64,000 nucleotides of DNA from Paracoccus tibetensis (GCF_900102505.1 NZ_FMVT01000007.1:186001-250000), one strand, 5' to 3'. Positions 1-9,553 are shown, counted from the first letter of the stretch. Numbers and translations: made by a program. Notes: generated by a model from the letters alone, not told the origin.

Positions 1-213
1 ACCTCGAACGGGGCCGAGACCGAGTCGCTCTTCACCGGCCCCGAGGCCATGAAGGGCGTCGGCGAGGCGGCGCGGGCCGAGATCGCGGCGCTGTTCCCGA
101 TGCTGCTCGAGGACGACTTCCGCCCGCAGGCGGCGCGTCCTCTGATCTCGGGCCGGATGGGCCGGAAGATGGCGCAGCGCCACCACCAGAACGGCAAGGC
201 CCTGACCGCCTGA
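1..213 (+). CDS. Unrecognised protein, C-terminal 70 residues (5' truncated by window)
   Basis: An open frame runs from base 1 to a TGA at 211-213 and encodes 70 residues, starting TSNGAETESL and ending NGKALTA. The start lies outside the window. The piece is soluble-looking and moderately basic towards the end (RMGRKMAQRHHQ). I do not recognise the family and assign no function. The frame is supported by GC-rich third positions and by a terminator-like hairpin 17 bases after the stop. It is followed by a palindrome and then the nucleotidyltransferase-fold gene, which probably has its own promoter. Confidence 0.6.
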   Translation, partial: TSNGAETESLFTGPEAMKGVGEAARAEIAALFPMLLEDDFRPQAARPLISGRMGRKMAQRHHQNGKALTA

Positions 214-229
214 CCGTCATGCTCGATCC

Positions 230-253
230 GGAAGCCCCCCCCGCGGGGCTTCC
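230..253 (+). terminator. Hairpin after the truncated first gene
   Basis: GGAAGCCCC (230-238) and GGGGCTTCC (245-253) form a perfect 9-bp stem with a 6-base loop, 17 bases after the upstream stop codon. There is no T-run, so intrinsic termination is plausible but not certain. Confidence 0.5.
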
Positions 254-259
254 GACAGG

Positions 260-298
260 CCGCGTGTTCAACAGTCTTGCGGGATGTTGAACACGCGG
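260..298. promoter_or_regulatory. Perfect 14-bp-arm palindrome, copy 1 of GTGTTCAACA-N11-TGTTGAACAC
   Basis: Arms at 260-273 and 285-298 are perfect inverted repeats separated by 11 bases. The inner 10 bases of each arm recur with the same 11-base spacing at 9316-9346. Each half contains TGTTNAACA, itself a 9-bp palindrome, and the half centres are 20 bp apart, about two helical turns. The right arm ends 13 bases before the ATG of the nucleotidyltransferase-fold gene, so a bound protein could block initiation. An RNA hairpin in the leader is the alternative. The cognate regulator is unknown. Confidence 0.6.
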
Positions 299-311
299 CT
301 AGCTTCGGGCC

Positions 312-1322
312 ATGCCGAAGCGTCACTCTGCCCTCGCCCATGCGGCCTATCACGACCTGCTGCGCGCGCTGCGCGAGGAGGGGCTGCGCGATCTGCGCGG
401 CACGCCCACCCTCGTGCGCCGCGGCGGCCGGGGCTACTGGTATGACAGCTTCCGCGTCGGCATCGAGGTGCAGAAGCGCTATCTCGGCGAGGACACGCCC
501 GAGATGTCGGCGCGAATGGAAGCCGCCCGCGCCGGGAAAGCGCCGGCCGAGGCGCGGCGTCGCGAGCGGGCGCGTCTGGTGCGGCTGCTGCGGGCCGAGG
601 GGTTCCTCGGCCTCGATCCGACCACGGGCAGCCTGATGGCGGCTCTGGCCGGGGCGGGGGTGTTCCGCCTTGGCGGCACCGTGGTCGGCACGCATGCCTT
701 CCGGCTCTACGAGGGCGAGCTGAACCGCGCTCTCGGGTTCGAGCAGACGGCGCAGACGGATGACATCGACATCGCCAGCTTCGAGCGGCTGTCGCTGGCG
801 CTGGAGGACGCGGCGGCGCCCCCGGTGGCCGAGGTTCTGGCGGGCTTCGACTTCGCGCCTGCGCCGAGCCTCGAGCCGGGGCGGACCTGGCGCTGGCGGC
901 AGAGCAGCGGCAACGCGCTGGTCGAGTTCCTGACGCCAGCCTTCGCCGAGGAGGGGCTGCGCGATCTGCCCGCGCTTGGCGTGCAGGCGCAGGCGCTGCG
1001 GCATCTGAACTACCTCATCGCCGAGCCGATCCCGGCCGCCATCCCCTATCGCAGCGGCGTCCTGGTGCAGATCCCCCGCCCCGAGCGCTTCGCGATCCAC
1101 AAGCTGATCGTCTCGGAGCGGCGGCGGGGCGAGGACCGGGGCAAGGCCGCCAAGGACCGCGCGCAGGCGGCTTGGCTGATCGCCGCCCTGGCCGAGGACC
1201 GGCCAGAGGATCTGGCCGAGGCGCTGGAAGAGGCGCAGGCGCGCGGGCCGCGCTGGCGGGCGCGCATCGAGGCGGCGCAGGCGCGGATGCCCTCAAGCGC
1301 GGCGCTGCTGGCGGGGCTTTAG
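312..1322 (+). CDS. GSU2403-family nucleotidyltransferase-fold protein
   Basis: A 336-residue protein that fits the GSU2403-type nucleotidyltransferase-fold family (NTP_transf_8 type). The diagnostic part is a Gly-Gly turn at residues 121-122 (RLGGTVVGTHAF), followed by an acidic metal-binding motif TDDIDIASF near residues 149-157. Together these resemble the hG[GS]...D-x-D core of Pol beta-type nucleotidyltransferases. The first 110 residues are helical and very Arg/Glu-rich, and the last 60 are helical and charged. No substrate is known to me. It stands alone between a palindrome that overlaps its leader and a strong terminator, so it is probably monocistronic and repressed by whatever binds 260-298. 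Confidence 0.75.
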   Translation: MPKRHSALAHAAYHDLLRALREEGLRDLRGTPTLVRRGGRGYWYDSFRVGIEVQKRYLGEDTPEMSARMEAARAGKAPAEARRRERARLVRLLRAEGFLGLDPTTGSLMAALAGAGVFRLGGTVVGTHAFRLYEGELNRALGFEQTAQTDDIDIASFERLSLALEDAAAPPVAEVLAGFDFAPAPSLEPGRTWRWRQSSGNALVEFLTPAFAEEGLRDLPALGVQAQALRHLNYLIAEPIPAAIPYRSGVLVQIPRPERFAIHKLIVSERRRGEDRGKAAKDRAQAAWLIAALAEDRPEDLAEALEEAQARGPRWRARIEAAQARMPSSAALLAGL

Positions 1323-1367
1323 TCTTCGCGTCGCCGCGGTCGCCGGTGGGTGACGAGCGGCCCGGAA

Positions 1368-1386
1368 AAAGGTCCAGTGGACCTTT
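1368..1386 (+). terminator. Rho-independent terminator after the nucleotidyltransferase-fold gene
   Basis: AAAGGTCC (1368-1375), loop AGT, GGACCTTT (1379-1386): a perfect 8-bp stem whose 3' side ends in TTT followed by CTC. It lies 46 bases after the stop at 1322. Confidence 0.75.
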
Positions 1387-1410
1387 CTCGGCGATCAACG
1401 GCGAAGCCCT

Positions 1411-1454
1411 GCCCCCCGGACCCCCCGAGGACACTTGCGCACAGAAGATTGGCA
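1411..1454 (+). repeat. Dispersed GC-rich repeat, copy A
   Basis: Contains CCCCCCGGACCCCCCGAGGA followed by CACTTGCGCACAGAAGATTGG. The same layout (C-rich/G-rich block, CCCGGGATAyTT-like stretch, then a GCACAGAAGAT-like core) recurs at 27477-27540, 36033-36087, 52113-52169 and 61736-61870, and in part at 32686-32716. This copy lies between two genes in the same direction. The rest of the 1323-1551 gap holds the terminator and no credible gene. Confidence 0.6.
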
Positions 1455-1551
1455 GGAGGGGGTGCATGGCATCAGCGTCGTGAATCGGTCGGGCTCTGGC
1501 GATTCATGAAAGTCGTTGGACAGGGGAGCGGTGGCGGGTCAGGCTGGGGGC

Positions 1552-1791
1552 ATGGAGAGCTATCTCACCCGTCGCGACGCTCATCGCAACATGGCGCGCT
1601 TCTATGCACTGGAGATCGCGCCCGACCTCTTCGGCGGCGCGGTGCTGGTGCGGCATTGGGGCCGGATCGGGACCGGCGGACAGGCGCGGCGGCAGTGGTT
1701 CGCCGCCGCCGCCGAGGCGCGGGCCGAGGCCGCGCGCTGGCGGGCGCTGAAGGAGCGGCGCGGCTATGCGGCCGAGGGGGCGCCGGCATAG
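1552..1791 (+). CDS. Small WGR-domain protein
   Basis: A 79-residue protein that is almost only a WGR domain. It begins MESYLTRRDAHRNMARFYAL, and the signature HWGRIGTGGQ follows at about residues 32-41. WGR domains bind nucleic acid in PARPs and also occur as stand-alone small proteins in Rhizobiales and Rhodobacterales; the cellular role of the stand-alone form is not established. I chose the ATG at 1552 because the longer frame from 1516 adds 12 residues outside the domain. The gene overlaps the end of the convergent mannitol dehydrogenase gene by 28 bp. Confidence 0.8.
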   Translation: MESYLTRRDAHRNMARFYALEIAPDLFGGAVLVRHWGRIGTGGQARRQWFAAAAEARAEAARWRALKERRGYAAEGAPA

Positions 1792-3242
1792 GCCGACAGC
1801 ACCGCCCGCACGCCCTCTTGGTGGAGGCGGGTGAGTTGGCGGCTGAAGGCCTCGGTCAGGCGCGGGTTCTCGCCGAGATCGCCGAAGACGGCGCGGTTCC
1901 GGAGGAAGGCGGCCGGGTTGTCGCGGGCGGCAACGGCATGCGTGCGCAGGATGTCCGCATTGTCGTCGTTGGGCGGGATCGGCGTGCCGTCCTCGGCTCT
2001 GCCTTCGCAGTAGCGGCACCAGAAGGCCAGTTCCAGCGCGAGGCCGTCGATCAGGGCACCGGCGCTCAGGCGGTCGCGCAGGGTCGGCAGGATGAATTTC
2101 GGCTGCCGGTTCGAGCCGTCGAGGCAGAGGCGCGGGATCGTGTCGCCGATCTCGGGGTTCGAGAAGCGGCTGACGATGAGGGCGAGGTAGTCGTCATAGC
2201 TGACGTTGGGGATGGGCTGGAGGGTCGGGATGATCTCGACCTGTTCCAGCGTCTTCAGCCAGGCGGCGATCTGCGGGTCGGCCATGGCGTCGTGGACGAA
2301 GTGGTGGCCGAGCAGCGCGGAGGGGTAGGCGATGGCGGCGTGGCCGCCATTGAGGATTCGCAGCTTCATCAGCTCGTGGCGCGAGACGTCGGAGACAAAC
2401 TCGGCGCCGACCTCCTCGAGGGCCGGGCGGCCTTGGGGGAAGTTGTCCTCGAGCACCCATTGGCGGAAGGGCTCGCAGACGACCGGGGCGGCGTCATGGA
2501 TGCCGAAGCGATCCTGGACCAGCGCGCGTTCGCGCTCGCCCGTGGCGGGGGTGATGCAGTCGACCATCGAGTTGGGGAAGGCGACGTTCTCGTGGATCCA
2601 GTCCGCGAAGGCGGGATCGGACCGCCGGGCGAGGCCGGTGACGGTGCTTGCGCAGACATGGCCGTTTTCCGGCAGGTTGTCGCAGGACATGACGGTGAAG
2701 GGAGGCGTGCCGGCCTGTCGGCGGGCGCTGAGGGCCTTGAGGATCATGCCGAAGACGCTGCGCGGGGCGTCGGGTCGCGCGGCGTCGTGGGTCATGTCGG
2801 GATGGGCCGCGTCGAAGCTGCCGCCGGCATCAAGGTAGTAGCCACCTTCGGTGATCGTCAGCGAGACGATGCGAATGGCGGGGTCGGACATCGCCGCGAC
2901 CGTCGCGGCAGGGTCGACGGGCACGAAGCCCGTCATCGAGCCGAGGATGCGGGCCGAGAGGCCGTTGGGGTCCAGCTCGACCAGGGTCGTCAGCCAGTCC
3001 TGCGCCTCGAGCCGCTCGCGCATTAGCGCATCGCCAGGGCGCACGCCCGCGCCGAGGATCGCCCAGTCATGGTCGCGGCCCACTTCGAACAGGCGGTCGA
3101 GATACCAAGCCATGTGGGCGCGGTGGAAGTTGCCGATGCCGACATGGAGGATGCCGGGCTTCAGGGCGGCGCGGTCGTAGCCGGGGCGGGCGATGGCGGC
3201 ATCGAGCCGCGGCAGGGCGGCTTCGGAAAGGGGCAGGGGCAT
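1764..3242 (-). CDS. mtlK: Mannitol 2-dehydrogenase (polyol dehydrogenase)
   Basis: A 492-residue long-chain polyol dehydrogenase, the normal length for MtlK. It oxidises D-mannitol to fructose with NAD+ in the cytoplasm. A Rossmann entry ILHVGIGNFHRAH lies at residues 31-43, SCDNLP at 186-191, and the catalytic Lys/Asn/His signature KLRILNGGH at 293-301. It is the last gene of the minus-strand operon, 24 bp after the ATPase gene. In Rhodobacter sphaeroides MtlK sits with SmoEFGK, SmoC and sorbitol dehydrogenase SmoS; no SmoS is present here, so mannitol or D-arabitol is the more likely substrate. Related uronate reductases are the main alternative. Confidence 0.9.
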   Translation of the reverse strand: MPLPLSEAALPRLDAAIARPGYDRAALKPGILHVGIGNFHRAHMAWYLDRLFEVGRDHDWAILGAGVRPGDALMRERLEAQDWLTTLVELDPNGLSARILGSMTGFVPVDPAATVAAMSDPAIRIVSLTITEGGYYLDAGGSFDAAHPDMTHDAARPDAPRSVFGMILKALSARRQAGTPPFTVMSCDNLPENGHVCASTVTGLARRSDPAFADWIHENVAFPNSMVDCITPATGERERALVQDRFGIHDAAPVVCEPFRQWVLEDNFPQGRPALEEVGAEFVSDVSRHELMKLRILNGGHAAIAYPSALLGHHFVHDAMADPQIAAWLKTLEQVEIIPTLQPIPNVSYDDYLALIVSRFSNPEIGDTIPRLCLDGSNRQPKFILPTLRDRLSAGALIDGLALELAFWCRYCEGRAEDGTPIPPNDDNADILRTHAVAARDNPAAFLRNRAVFGDLGENPRLTEAFSRQLTRLHQEGVRAVLSAYAGAPSAA

Positions 3243-3266
3243 GGTCGTGTTCCTTGAAGGGGCGGA

Positions 3267-4271
<1,005 letters not shown>

Positions 4272-4282
4272 GGTTGGTCCCT

Positions 4283-5113
4283 TTATTTCACCGCGCCGAA
4301 GGTCAGGCCGCGGACGAGTTGCTTCTGGCTGAACCAGCCAAGGATCAGGATCGGCGCGATGGCCATGGTCGAGGCCGCCGAAAGTTTCGCGTAGAAGAGC
4401 CCCTCGGGCGAGGAATAGGACGCGATGAAGGCCGTCAGCGGCGCCGAGCGGGCGGCGGTCAGGTTCAGCGTCCAGAACGCCTCGTTCCACGCGAGGATGA
4501 CGTTGAGCAGCAGCGTCGAGGCGATGCCGGGGACGGCCATCGGGGTCAGGACATAGAGGATCTCGGACCGCAGGGTGGCGCCGTCCATGCGCGCGGCCTC
4601 GAGGATCTCGCCGGGGATCTCGCGGAAATAGGTGTAGAGCATCCAGACGATGATCGGCAGGTTGATCATCGTCAGAACGCCGACCAGCAGGATGCGGCTG
4701 TCCAGAAGCCCGGTGTCGCGGGCCAGAAGGTAGATCGGGACGAGGACGCCCACGGCCGGCAGCATCTTCGTGGACAGCATCCACATCAGGATGTTGCGTG
4801 TCCCGCGCCCCGGCACGAAGGCCATCGACCACGCCGCCGGGATCGCGATGATCAGCCCGATCAGCGTCGAGCCGACCGAGATGATGACCGAGTTCCAGAA
4901 GTGCCGGAAGTAGTTCGAGCGTTCCTGAACGGCGGTGTAGTTCTCGAGCGTCCAGTCGAAGTTCCACAGGCGCGGCGGCATGGCGATGGCCTGCGCCTCG
5001 GGCTTGAAGCTGGTCAGGACCGTCCAGAAGATCGGGAAGAAGATCAGCAGGCCGACGGTCCATGCGATCAGCGTGGTCGCGGCCTTGCGGCGGGTCGAGG
5101 CGGCTCGGGCCAT
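4283..5113 (-). CDS. smoG: Polyol ABC transporter permease, inner membrane
   Basis: A 276-residue MalG-type permease with about six membrane segments. The first is at residues 14-34 ([16 protein letters not shown]), and the cytoplasmic EAA loop EAARMDGAT at 172-180 contacts the ATPase. It pairs with SmoF to form the membrane channel. The gap to smoF is 9 bp, which suggests translational coupling. Confidence 0.92.
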   Translation of the reverse strand: MARAASTRRKAATTLIAWTVGLLIFFPIFWTVLTSFKPEAQAIAMPPRLWNFDWTLENYTAVQERSNYFRHFWNSVIISVGSTLIGLIIAIPAAWSMAFVPGRGTRNILMWMLSTKMLPAVGVLVPIYLLARDTGLLDSRILLVGVLTMINLPIIVWMLYTYFREIPGEILEAARMDGATLRSEILYVLTPMAVPGIASTLLLNVILAWNEAFWTLNLTAARSAPLTAFIASYSSPEGLFYAKLSAASTMAIAPILILGWFSQKQLVRGLTFGAVK

Positions 5114-5122
5114 GGGATGCTC

Positions 5123-5995
5123 CTACGCGTCGAGGTTCTTGCCGATCATCCGCATCAGGAAGATCGCGACGATATTGGCGAGGATGATGGCGACGACACC
5201 GCCGGCCGAGCCGAGGCCCACGTCGAACTGCAGCAGCGACTGCATGTAGACGAGGAAGGTGAGGTTGGTGGAGGCCGTGCCGGGCCCGCCATTGGTGGTC
5301 ACCAGGATCTCGGCGAAGATCGACAGAAGGAAAATCGTCTGGATCAGGATCACCACGGTGATCGCGCGGGCGAGGTGCGGAAGGGTGATGAACCAGAAGC
5401 GCGAGAGGGGGCCGGCCCCGTCCATCTCGGCCGCCTCCATCTGTTCGCTGTTCAGCGACTGCAGCGCGGTCAGCAGGATCAGCGAGGCGAAGGGCAGCCA
5501 TTGCCAGGAGACGATGCCGATGATCGAGGCGAGCGGCGCCTGCGTCAGGAAGTCGTAGGGCTGCAGGCCAAGCACGCGGGCGAGATAGGCGAAGATGCCG
5601 TTCACCGGGTTCATGAACATGTTCTTCCAGACCAGCGCCGAGACGGTGGGCATCACGAAGAACGGCGCCAGCACCAGCAGCCGCACGATGTTCTGGCCCC
5701 AGAACGGCTGGTCCAAGAGCAGCGCGACCAGGATGCCGCCGATGGTGGTGATCATCAGGACACCGCCGACGAGGACCAGCGTGTTGCGCATCGCCGGCCA
5801 GAAGGCGGGGTCGGTGAAGAAGTAGCGGTAGTTCTCGAAGCCCGCCCAGCTTTCCATTCCCGGCATCAAGAGGTTGTAGCGCAGGAACGAGAAATAGAGC
5901 GTCATCGCCAGCGGCACGATCATCCAGCCCAGGAGCAGGAGAACGGCTGGCGAGATCATCAGCCTTGCGGCCGTGCGGGACGCCTTGGTGGACAT
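5123..5995 (-). CDS. smoF: Polyol ABC transporter permease, inner membrane
   Basis: A 290-residue MalF-type permease. Membrane segments include residues 11-35, 72-95 and 105-125, and the EAA loop EAAEMDGAG is at 187-195. I chose MSTKASRT as start because GGGAGAGG lies just upstream. The longer frame from 6109 adds Arg/His/Pro-rich residues that do not look like a permease N-terminus. A 176-bp gap with two hairpins separates it from smoE, so membrane subunits are probably made at a lower level than the binding protein. Confidence 0.92.
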   Translation of the reverse strand: MSTKASRTAARLMISPAVLLLLGWMIVPLAMTLYFSFLRYNLLMPGMESWAGFENYRYFFTDPAFWPAMRNTLVLVGGVLMITTIGGILVALLLDQPFWGQNIVRLLVLAPFFVMPTVSALVWKNMFMNPVNGIFAYLARVLGLQPYDFLTQAPLASIIGIVSWQWLPFASLILLTALQSLNSEQMEAAEMDGAGPLSRFWFITLPHLARAITVVILIQTIFLLSIFAEILVTTNGGPGTASTNLTFLVYMQSLLQFDVGLGSAGGVVAIILANIVAIFLMRMIGKNLDA

Positions 5996-6079
5996 GGGGA
6001 ACCTCTCCCGATGGCGGCGCGCGTGGTGCGGCCGGACTTGGGTATTTGGGCAACGAAGAAGGTGGATCACTGTCCGGGG

Positions 6080-6150
6080 CCGGCAGGGGCTGCCGGTCCC
6101 GTAGGTCAAATCGTCCGGGGCGGGCTGGAGGAGGGATCGCCCGCCCCGGA
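6080..6150 (-). promoter_or_regulatory. Two intra-operon hairpins between smoE and smoF
   Basis: One hairpin has CCGGCAG (6080-6086), loop GGG and CTGCCGG (6090-6096). The second has 12-bp perfect arms at 6114-6125 and 6139-6150 around a 13-base loop, starting 22 bases after the smoE stop on the minus strand. Such stem-loops after binding-protein genes commonly stabilise the 5' mRNA segment or attenuate read-through. Neither has a T-run. Confidence 0.6.
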
Positions 6151-6171
6151 TCGGCGCCTCTTGTCGGGCGC

Positions 6172-7497
6172 TTACTTCGGATAGCCCGCGCGGCTGATCT
6201 CGCGCTGCGTCAGCTGCTGGGCGTTGTTCAGCGCCTGCTGAACGTCGCCCTGGCCCGCCAGGGCCGCTGAGAACTGCTGGCCGACGGCCGTGCCGATGCC
6301 TTGGAACTCGGGGATCGCGACGAACTGGCCGCCGCTATAGGGCGTCTCCTGCACCGAGGACTGCGAGGTGTTCGCGGATTCGATCGCGGTCAGGGTCATG
6401 GCGGCGAAGGGCGCGGCCTCTTGATATTCCGCGCTGTCATAGAGCGAGCGGCGCGTGCCCGGAGGGGCGGCGGCCCAACCTTGCTCCTGCGCCACCAGTT
6501 CGGAATAGCCGCGCGAGGTCGCCCAAGCGATGAACTCCTTCGCGGCGTCCTGGTTCTGGCTGGAGGCCGGGATCGCCAGCGACCAGGTCCAGAGCCAGTT
6601 GCCGTGGTTGTCCACGCCTTCCTTGTTCGGGAACTGGGCGAAGCCCACGCTGTCCGCGACGGTCGAGTCGGTCGGGTTGGTCACGAAGCTGGCGGCGACG
6701 GTGGCGTCGATCCAGATGCCGCACTGGCCCTGCTGGAACAGCGACAGGTTCTCGTTGAAGCCGTTGTTCGAGGCGCCCGGAGGGCCGAACTGGGTCATCA
6801 TGTCCACGTAATCCGTCGCGGCCTCGGTCCATTCCGGGCTGTCGAACTGCGGGTTCCACTCCATGTCGAACCAGCGGGCGCCGTAGCTGTTGGCCATGGC
6901 GGTCAGGAAGGCCATGTTCTCGCCCCAGCCCGCCTTGCCGCGCAGGCAAATGCCGTAAACGCCGTTCGCCTGATCCGTCATCGCCTCGGCGGCGGTGCGG
7001 ATGTCGGTCCAGGTCGGGCTGTCCGGGATGGTGACGCTGGCCGCTTCGGCCAGGTCCGTGCGGTACATGACCATCGCGGATTCGGCGTAGAAGGGCGAGG
7101 CGTAGAGCGTGCCGTCCACCGACAGCGCGTCAGCGACCGGCTCCAGCAGGTCGTCCGGCTCGAAGCTCTCGGGCATGTCGTTCAGCGGCACCAGCCAGTT
7201 CTGCGCGGCCCAGATCGGGACCTCGTAGTTGCCGATGGTCAGAATGTCGTACTGGCCGCCTTGCGTGGCGATGTCGGTGGTCACGCGCTGGCGCAGCACG
7301 TTCTCTTCCAGCGTCACCCATTCCAGCGTGATGTTCGGGTGCTGCGCGGTGAAGTCCTGCGTCAGCCCCTGCATGCGGATCATGTCGCCGTTGTTCACGG
7401 TCGCGATGGTCAGCGTGACGTTCTCCTGCGCGCTGGCGATCCCGCCGGCGGCGCATAATGCCGTAGCGCCCAAAAGAGCGCGCATCGTCCTGTTCAT
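6172..7497 (-). CDS. smoE: Periplasmic polyol-binding protein
   Basis: A 441-residue family 1 solute-binding protein. A Sec signal peptide [20 protein letters not shown] ends in ASA, with cleavage expected near residue 23. The mature part has the usual start [13 protein letters not shown] and repeated Trp/Tyr-rich ligand-site segments. The start MNRTM follows AGGGGAGAGGA; the frame from 7554 adds residues before the signal peptide. It delivers sorbitol, mannitol or a similar polyol to SmoFGK. A promoter with TTGACA lies about 80 bases upstream. Confidence 0.92.
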   Translation of the reverse strand: MNRTMRALLGATALCAAGGIASAQENVTLTIATVNNGDMIRMQGLTQDFTAQHPNITLEWVTLEENVLRQRVTTDIATQGGQYDILTIGNYEVPIWAAQNWLVPLNDMPESFEPDDLLEPVADALSVDGTLYASPFYAESAMVMYRTDLAEAASVTIPDSPTWTDIRTAAEAMTDQANGVYGICLRGKAGWGENMAFLTAMANSYGARWFDMEWNPQFDSPEWTEAATDYVDMMTQFGPPGASNNGFNENLSLFQQGQCGIWIDATVAASFVTNPTDSTVADSVGFAQFPNKEGVDNHGNWLWTWSLAIPASSQNQDAAKEFIAWATSRGYSELVAQEQGWAAAPPGTRRSLYDSAEYQEAAPFAAMTLTAIESANTSQSSVQETPYSGGQFVAIPEFQGIGTAVGQQFSAALAGQGDVQQALNNAQQLTQREISRAGYPK

Positions 7498-7553
7498 GAA
7501 ATCCTCTCCCCTGCGGCCGGAAAGATGATGGGCATTTGCCCGGCCGATGGGCA

Positions 7554-7583
7554 ATTATTCATCACGCAGGGGTGAGATGTCAA
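7554..7583 (-). promoter_or_regulatory. smoE promoter with overlapping direct repeat
   Basis: On the minus strand TTGACA (7583-7578) is followed after 18 bp by AATAAT (7559-7554), a good sigma-70-type promoter 57 bases before the smoE ATG. The -35 lies in GATGTTGCATG-TATGTTGACATC, which holds two direct ATGTTG repeats and matching GATGT/ACATC ends. This is a plausible operator for the SorC-type regulator encoded just upstream. Confidence 0.55.
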
Positions 7584-7642
7584 CATACATGCAACATCTG
7601 CCCGCGCGGCGGGTTCCTTCGCTTGTTCAGCAGGAAAGGGGA

Positions 7643-8599
7643 TCAGCCGAGCAGCTTCTCGGCCGTGGCTTCCGAGGTGATGAGCCCGTTCACCAGCCGC
7701 CCGCGCAGCGCCGCGCGAATCGCCGGCAACTTGGTCTGGCCCGAGGCGAGGGCGATGACCGGGCGTTCGGGCGCGCGGGGCAGGGGGGCCGAGGCGACGC
7801 GGCGGTTGTAGGCGCAGTCCAGCACCTGCCCCTCGGCATCATAGACCCAGGAGGTGATCTCGCCCACCGCGCCCGCCGCCATCATCTCGGCCATCTCGGG
7901 CGCGGGCAGGAAGCCGTCCACGTGCAGCGGCGCCGTCTCGCCCATCTGGCCGATGCCCACCATCGACAGGTCGGCCCGGGCGCAGAGGGCGATGGTGTTG
8001 CGCGCGGCGGGCTGGGCCTGCATCGCCGCCAGCGCCTCGGGCGAGGGGGCGAGGACCGGCAGCGGAAAGGGATAGTGCGGCGCGCCGACCCGCTCGGCCA
8101 GGCGGATCGTGGCGTTGTAGGCGGTGGCCGAGCCGTCCTCCATCATGTTGCCGAGGCGCGAGACGATGATGTGCTGGGGGCAGTTCATGCGCGGCAGCTG
8201 CTCGACCATCGCGCGCAGGTTGCGGCCGGTGCCGAGGCTGACGATCTTCTGTTCGGGCGCGCTCAGCAGCCGCTCCAGCAGGGCGGCGGCGGCGATGGCA
8301 ATGCCGGTCAGCAGGTCCGGCGCCTCGGGGTCCGAAGGCACCACCTCGCAGGTGCCGAGGCCGAATCGCTCGGTCAGCGCGGCCGCCAAGTCCATGCAGC
8401 GCCCGATCGGATGGTCGAGGCGCACCTTCACCAGGCGCTCGGCCACGGCTGTCGCGACCAGCCGCTGCGCCGTCTGCCGGCTGACGCCCAGCTTGCGCGC
8501 GATCTCGTCCTGCGTGTTGCCCGCGACGTAGTAGAGCCAGCCTGCCCGTGCCGCATCGTCCAGCCGCGCCGATTCCGGCGTGAAGCGCCCCCCGCTCAT
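7643..8599 (-). CDS. smoC: SorC/DeoR-type sugar-binding transcriptional regulator
   Basis: A 318-residue SorC-family regulator. The N-terminal helix-turn-helix TQDEIARKLGVSRQTAQRLV is at about residues 29-48. A large effector domain follows, with SLGTGRNLRAMVEQLPRMN near 125 and VGIGQMGET near 215, typical of the sugar-phosphate-binding SorC fold. The effector is probably a polyol or its phosphate. The gene lies upstream of smoE in the same direction, 145 bp away, and overlaps the HAD gene by 4 bp (ATGA). The symbol is inferred from the operon context in Rhodobacter. Confidence 0.85.
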   Translation of the reverse strand: MSGGRFTPESARLDDAARAGWLYYVAGNTQDEIARKLGVSRQTAQRLVATAVAERLVKVRLDHPIGRCMDLAAALTERFGLGTCEVVPSDPEAPDLLTGIAIAAAALLERLLSAPEQKIVSLGTGRNLRAMVEQLPRMNCPQHIIVSRLGNMMEDGSATAYNATIRLAERVGAPHYPFPLPVLAPSPEALAAMQAQPAARNTIALCARADLSMVGIGQMGETAPLHVDGFLPAPEMAEMMAAGAVGEITSWVYDAEGQVLDCAYNRRVASAPLPRAPERPVIALASGQTKLPAIRAALRGRLVNGLITSEATAEKLLG

Positions 8600-9249
8600 G
8601 CCTCCAGCTCCGCCAGCAGGGCGGGGAAGTCGGCCCAGTCCGAGAAGCTGCGGACCCCGGGCGGGGCGGGCTGGCCGGCCATGTGCCCCCCGCCCGCGTA
8701 GTGCAGCACCCGCATCCCGGCAGCCTCGGCGGCGGCAAGGCCCGGGGCACTGTCCTCGATCACCAGGCAGGCGGCCGGGGCCGCGATCATCCGCGCCGCG
8801 GCGAAGAGAAAGAGGTCCGGCGCCGGCTTGCCGCGCGCCACCTGGCTGGCGGTGAAGACATCGGCCCCGAACTGCGCGTCCAGCCCCAGCAGCTGCAACG
8901 TGCGCGCCACGCGCGGCGGGCTGGACGAGGTCGCGACGCAGACCCGCCGCCCGGTCAGCCCCGCCAGCATCGCGGCGAAGCCCGGCGTCGGGCGCAGCGC
9001 CTCCTCGAACCGGGCCAGGAGGCGGCTGCGATAGCTGGCCTCAAAATCGGCGGGCAGGGCGCGGTCGAAGCGGGCGCGTATGCTGGCGGCGACGGTCGGG
9101 AAACTGCGGCCGAGGAAGTCGCGGCGCACGTCCTCGGGCGTGATGGCCACGTCCAGCGCGGCGAGCTGGGCGATCAGCACCTCGGCCGACAGGATCTCGC
9201 TGTCGGCGATGACGCCGTCGCAATCGAAGATGATCAGCTCGACCTGCAT
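8596..9249 (-). CDS. HAD-family phosphatase (beta-phosphoglucomutase-like)
   Basis: A 217-residue HAD hydrolase. Motif I FDCDGVIADSE lies at residues 8-18, so the nucleophile and acid are the two Asp of DCD. Motif II is CVATSSSPP and motif III/IV is GKPAPDLFLFAA...VIEDSAPGLAAA. This subfamily removes phosphate from, or isomerises, small sugar phosphates. First in the polyol operon, it may dephosphorylate a polyol or ketose phosphate. The start MQVELI follows AGAGGGGGCGG; the longer frame to 9390 is rejected. A GTGTTCAACA palindrome lies 66 bp upstream. Confidence 0.85.
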   Translation of the reverse strand: MQVELIIFDCDGVIADSEILSAEVLIAQLAALDVAITPEDVRRDFLGRSFPTVAASIRARFDRALPADFEASYRSRLLARFEEALRPTPGFAAMLAGLTGRRVCVATSSSPPRVARTLQLLGLDAQFGADVFTASQVARGKPAPDLFLFAAARMIAAPAACLVIEDSAPGLAAAEAAGMRVLHYAGGGHMAGQPAPPGVRSFSDWADFPALLAELEA

Positions 9250-9553
9250 CCGCCCCCTCTGGTCCTGACGGTTCGGGCATAGACCGGAACGGGGGCCGCG
9301 GGAAGCGGAGGCGCCGTGTTCAACAAATCCTATGACTGTTGAACACGCGCCTGCACCGACCGGCGCGTGCAGCGCCCCCTGCGACCTCACGCCCCGAGGG
9401 AGCCGTGCAACTGGACGGGGCGGCGGATTTCTGCCAATATCGGACGCTCCTGAGGTCGGCCGCCGCCTGCCGTCCGTTTCCGCGACCCCGAAGGACCGAT
9501 CGCCCGTTTTGACCTATGCCCCGCCGACGCATGCCACCCCGGCACCGGACCCG
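9250..9553. other. Divergent control region between the HAD and ATP-grasp genes
   Basis: About 300 bp with no convincing gene. It contains the second GTGTTCAACA palindrome (9316-9346) near the HAD side. The plus-strand frame of the ATP-grasp gene stays open back to an ATG at 9332, but that ATG lies inside the palindrome spacer and the intervening residues are Pro/Arg/Gly-rich and unlike the family. Confidence 0.5.
9316..9346. promoter_or_regulatory. Palindrome copy 2, GTGTTCAACA-N11-TGTTGAACAC
   Basis: GTGTTCAACA (9316-9325) and TGTTGAACAC (9337-9346) match the inner arms at 263-272 and 285-294 exactly, with the same 11-base spacer length and unrelated spacer sequence. Conserved arms with variable spacer suggest a protein-binding site. 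It could act on the minus-strand polyol operon, on the ATP-grasp gene, or on both. Confidence 0.6.

Noticed and set aside
2105..2115. GGTTCGAGCC resembling a tRNA T-arm
   Set aside because: It lies inside mtlK and no acceptor or anticodon stem surrounds it. No tRNA was found elsewhere.
6045..6062. GGTATTTGGGCAACGAAGAA as another dispersed-repeat copy
   Set aside because: It resembles related Rhodobacteraceae elements but lacks both the GC-rich block and the CACAGAAGAT core, so it is not counted.
9332..9553. N-terminal extension of the ATP-grasp protein from the ATG at 9332
   Set aside because: The ATG lies inside the palindrome, no ribosome site precedes it, and the residues are Pro/Arg/Gly-rich and unlike the family.
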